Shown here: positions 5,664-6,222 of the stretch, in pieces
Position numbering within the stretch: position 1 is the first letter of the stretch
Layout of the letters: every line of letters begins with the position of its first letter
Source: Bifidobacteriaceae bacterium
GTDB lineage: Bacteria; Actinomycetota; Actinomycetes; Actinomycetales; Bifidobacteriaceae
Length of the DNA stretch: 6,222 bases
Assembly: GCA_031260825.1 (NCBI GenBank)
Contig: JAISKS010000074.1
Location: 1 to 6,222 of the forward strand
Direction of reading: 5' to 3'
Program-made: the position numbers and the translations under genes
The notes under the pieces: model-generated
What the model was told of the DNA's origin: nothing
Database searches by the model: none
Seen by the model: only the letters and a program-made list of their open reading frames with translations

Positions 5664-6050
5664 ATGGCTAAACTAAAACAAGAAGAATTAATTGAACAAT
5701 TCAAAGAAATGACACTAATCGAACTTTCAGAGTTCGTAAAATTATTCGAAGAGACATTCGATGTTGAAGCAGCAGCTCCAGCAGCAGTTGCAGTAGCAGC
5801 AGCTCCAGCAGCAGGCGGCGATGCAGCAGCAGCTGAAAAAGATGCATTCGATGTTGAACTAACTGAAGCTGGCGCAAACAAAATCGCTGTGATTAAAGAA
5901 GTTCGCGGTCTAACTAACCTTGGTCTAAAAGAGGCTAAAGATCTAGTTGACGGTGCTCCAAAAGTAGTACTTGCAGGCGCTAAGAAAGACGAAGCAGATG
6001 CAGCTAAAGCAGCTCTAGAAGGTGCTGGCGCAACTGTAACTCTTAAATAA
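5664..6050 (+). CDS. rplL: 50S ribosomal protein L7/L12
   Basis: Multicopy stalk protein that binds elongation, initiation and release factors and stimulates their GTPase activity. At 128 residues it is the normal length. Residues 1-34 are the dimerisation domain that docks on L10 (FKEMTLIELSEFVKLFEETFDV, an actinobacterial pattern). Residues 35-59 are the flexible Ala-rich hinge. Residues 60-128 are the factor-binding domain with GLKEAKDLVDGAPK at 87-100 and the end GAGATVTLK. The Shine-Dalgarno AAAGGA (5649-5654) is nine bases from ATG. No terminator or promoter is visible between rplJ and rplL, so they are co-transcribed. How the usual L12 excess is reached is not apparent from the sequence; the cleaner Shine-Dalgarno actually belongs to rplJ. 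Leucine is mostly coded by CTA (7 of 13 codons), unlike clpC and rne, where TTA prevails. Confidence 0.98.
   Translation: MAKLKQEELIEQFKEMTLIELSEFVKLFEETFDVEAAAPAAVAVAAAPAAGGDAAAAEKDAFDVELTEAGANKIAVIKEVRGLTNLGLKEAKDLVDGAPKVVLAGAKKDEADAAKAALEGAGATVTLK
5768..5814 (+). repeat. 20-nt direct repeat in the rplL hinge
   Basis: AGCAGCAGCTCCAGCAGCAG occurs at 5768-5787 and again at 5795-5814, offset 27 nt (nine codons). It codes the AAAPAA blocks of the L12 hinge. Because the offset is a multiple of three, recombination between the copies would lengthen or shorten the hinge without a frameshift. Confidence 0.8.
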
Positions 6051-6063
6051 TTAGTTACTAATT
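6049..6063. repeat. dyad over the rplL stop codon
   Basis: AATTAG-TTA-CTAATT has perfect 6-bp arms with a 3-nt centre. It begins at the last two bases of the stop codon. The ATTAGTTA half recurs at 6073-6080, so CTAAT can pair either with the stop-codon arm or with the later copy, giving alternative stems ahead of the terminator. Confidence 0.45.
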
Positions 6064-6068
6064 TAAAT

Positions 6069-6093
6069 CCGCATTAGTTAATATTGCGGTTTT
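6069..6093 (+). terminator. weak intrinsic terminator after rplL
   Basis: CCGCA (6069-6073) pairs with TGCGG (6085-6089) around an 11-nt loop and is followed by TTTT (6090-6093). The stem is only 5 bp and the U-run short, so termination is probably partial. The stronger structure just downstream would complete it. Confidence 0.5.
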
Positions 6094-6096
6094 AAT

Positions 6097-6144
6097 AAAG
6101 CCCCTGTGTGATTTGTTTTAGGATAATTTGCATGGGGGTTTTTA
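6097..6144 (+). terminator. intrinsic terminator of the rplJ-rplL operon
   Basis: CCCCTGTG (6101-6108) pairs with CATGGGGG (6131-6138) over 8 bp including two G-U pairs, with a 22-nt AT-rich loop. TTTTTATTT (6139-6147) follows directly. The flanking AAAG/TTTT can extend the stem. The loop is longer than usual for an intrinsic terminator. It marks the end of the stalk-protein operon; rpoB, a frequent downstream neighbour of rplL in bacteria, is not present in the remaining 78 bases. Confidence 0.65.
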
Positions 6145-6163
6145 TTTGATATTTTGTAGAGGT

Positions 6164-6222
6164 TTCGCTCTTGGGCTGATTTGCGTGGGGGGGGTTCGCT
6201 CTTGGGCTGATTTGCGTGGGGG
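6164..6222. repeat. 31-bp G-rich tandem repeat, array running off the window
   Basis: Copy 1 is 6164-6194 and copy 2 is 6195-6222, cut by the window end. Units start TTCGCTCTTGGGCTGATTTG and end CGT plus a G-run. The copies are identical except that the G-run is eight bases in copy 1 and at least five in copy 2. The last 18 bases of the core (6174-6191) match 6121-6138, the 3' arm of the terminator, at 15 of 18 positions. There are no spacers, so it is not a CRISPR array, and 31 is not a multiple of three, so it is unlikely to code. The rest of 6051-6222 outside the listed structures shows nothing recognisable. Confidence 0.85.

Noticed and set aside
5618..5881. 87-codon minus-strand open frame, Ala/Ser-rich
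   Set aside because: Antisense to the Ala-rich hinge of rplL and the spacer; the composition is explained by GCA/GCT codons read backwards.
6164..6222. CRISPR array at the right end
   Set aside because: The 31-bp units are directly joined with no unique spacers, and their only difference is G-run length.

Overview
The window is an AT-rich chromosomal segment, all genes on the + strand, that reads as a low-GC member of the Actinomycetota (Actinobacteria). The evidence is in the proteins. ClpC carries the YTASKLFGAPPGYVG-type second AAA+ module, which resembles mycobacterial ClpC1 more than Bacillus ClpC. The RNase E/G has the actinobacterial layout of a long disordered N-terminal arm, an STRLEAKKRR junction and a S1/catalytic core. 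L7/L12 begins with the FKEMTLxELSEFVKxFEETFDV pattern typical of the phylum. The base composition is unusual for that phylum and would fit a host-associated or genome-reduced lineage; the genus cannot be named from this sequence.

Layout: 1-70 is the clpC promoter region, with an extended -10 placed so that the transcript probably starts on the clpC ATG itself (leaderless). 71-2665 is clpC, the AAA+ unfoldase of the Clp protease. 2666-2728 is a short spacer with an AT-rich dyad and the ribosome binding site of the next gene. 2729-4936 is rne, starting at GTG. 4925-5117 holds two tandem extended -10 promoters and a probable ribosomal protein L10 leader. 5118-5627 is rplJ and 5664-6050 is rplL. 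6051-6222 has no gene: it holds a dyad over the rplL stop codon, a weak and then a stronger terminator, and the start of a G-rich 31-bp tandem repeat that runs off the window end.

Functionally the window groups protein turnover (ClpC), RNA turnover (RNase E/G) and the ribosomal L10-L12 stalk (rplJ-rplL, with an autoregulatory leader). No convincing terminator is visible after clpC or rne, so read-through is possible, but rplJ-rplL has its own strong promoters.

The most unusual observation is in RNase E. The catalytic residues (D498, N500, D543) and Zn-link cysteines (C601, C604) are intact, but three residues aligning with the E. coli 5'-monophosphate sensor (R169, T170, R373) are K367, N368 and N570. 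Other notable points are the (S-K/N-G-x)n repeat arm of RNase E, departures from consensus in the ClpP-docking tripeptide, pore loop and UVR motif of ClpC, dyads with 3-nt centres at three gene ends, and a 31-bp G-rich array whose core resembles the 3' arm of the adjacent terminator.
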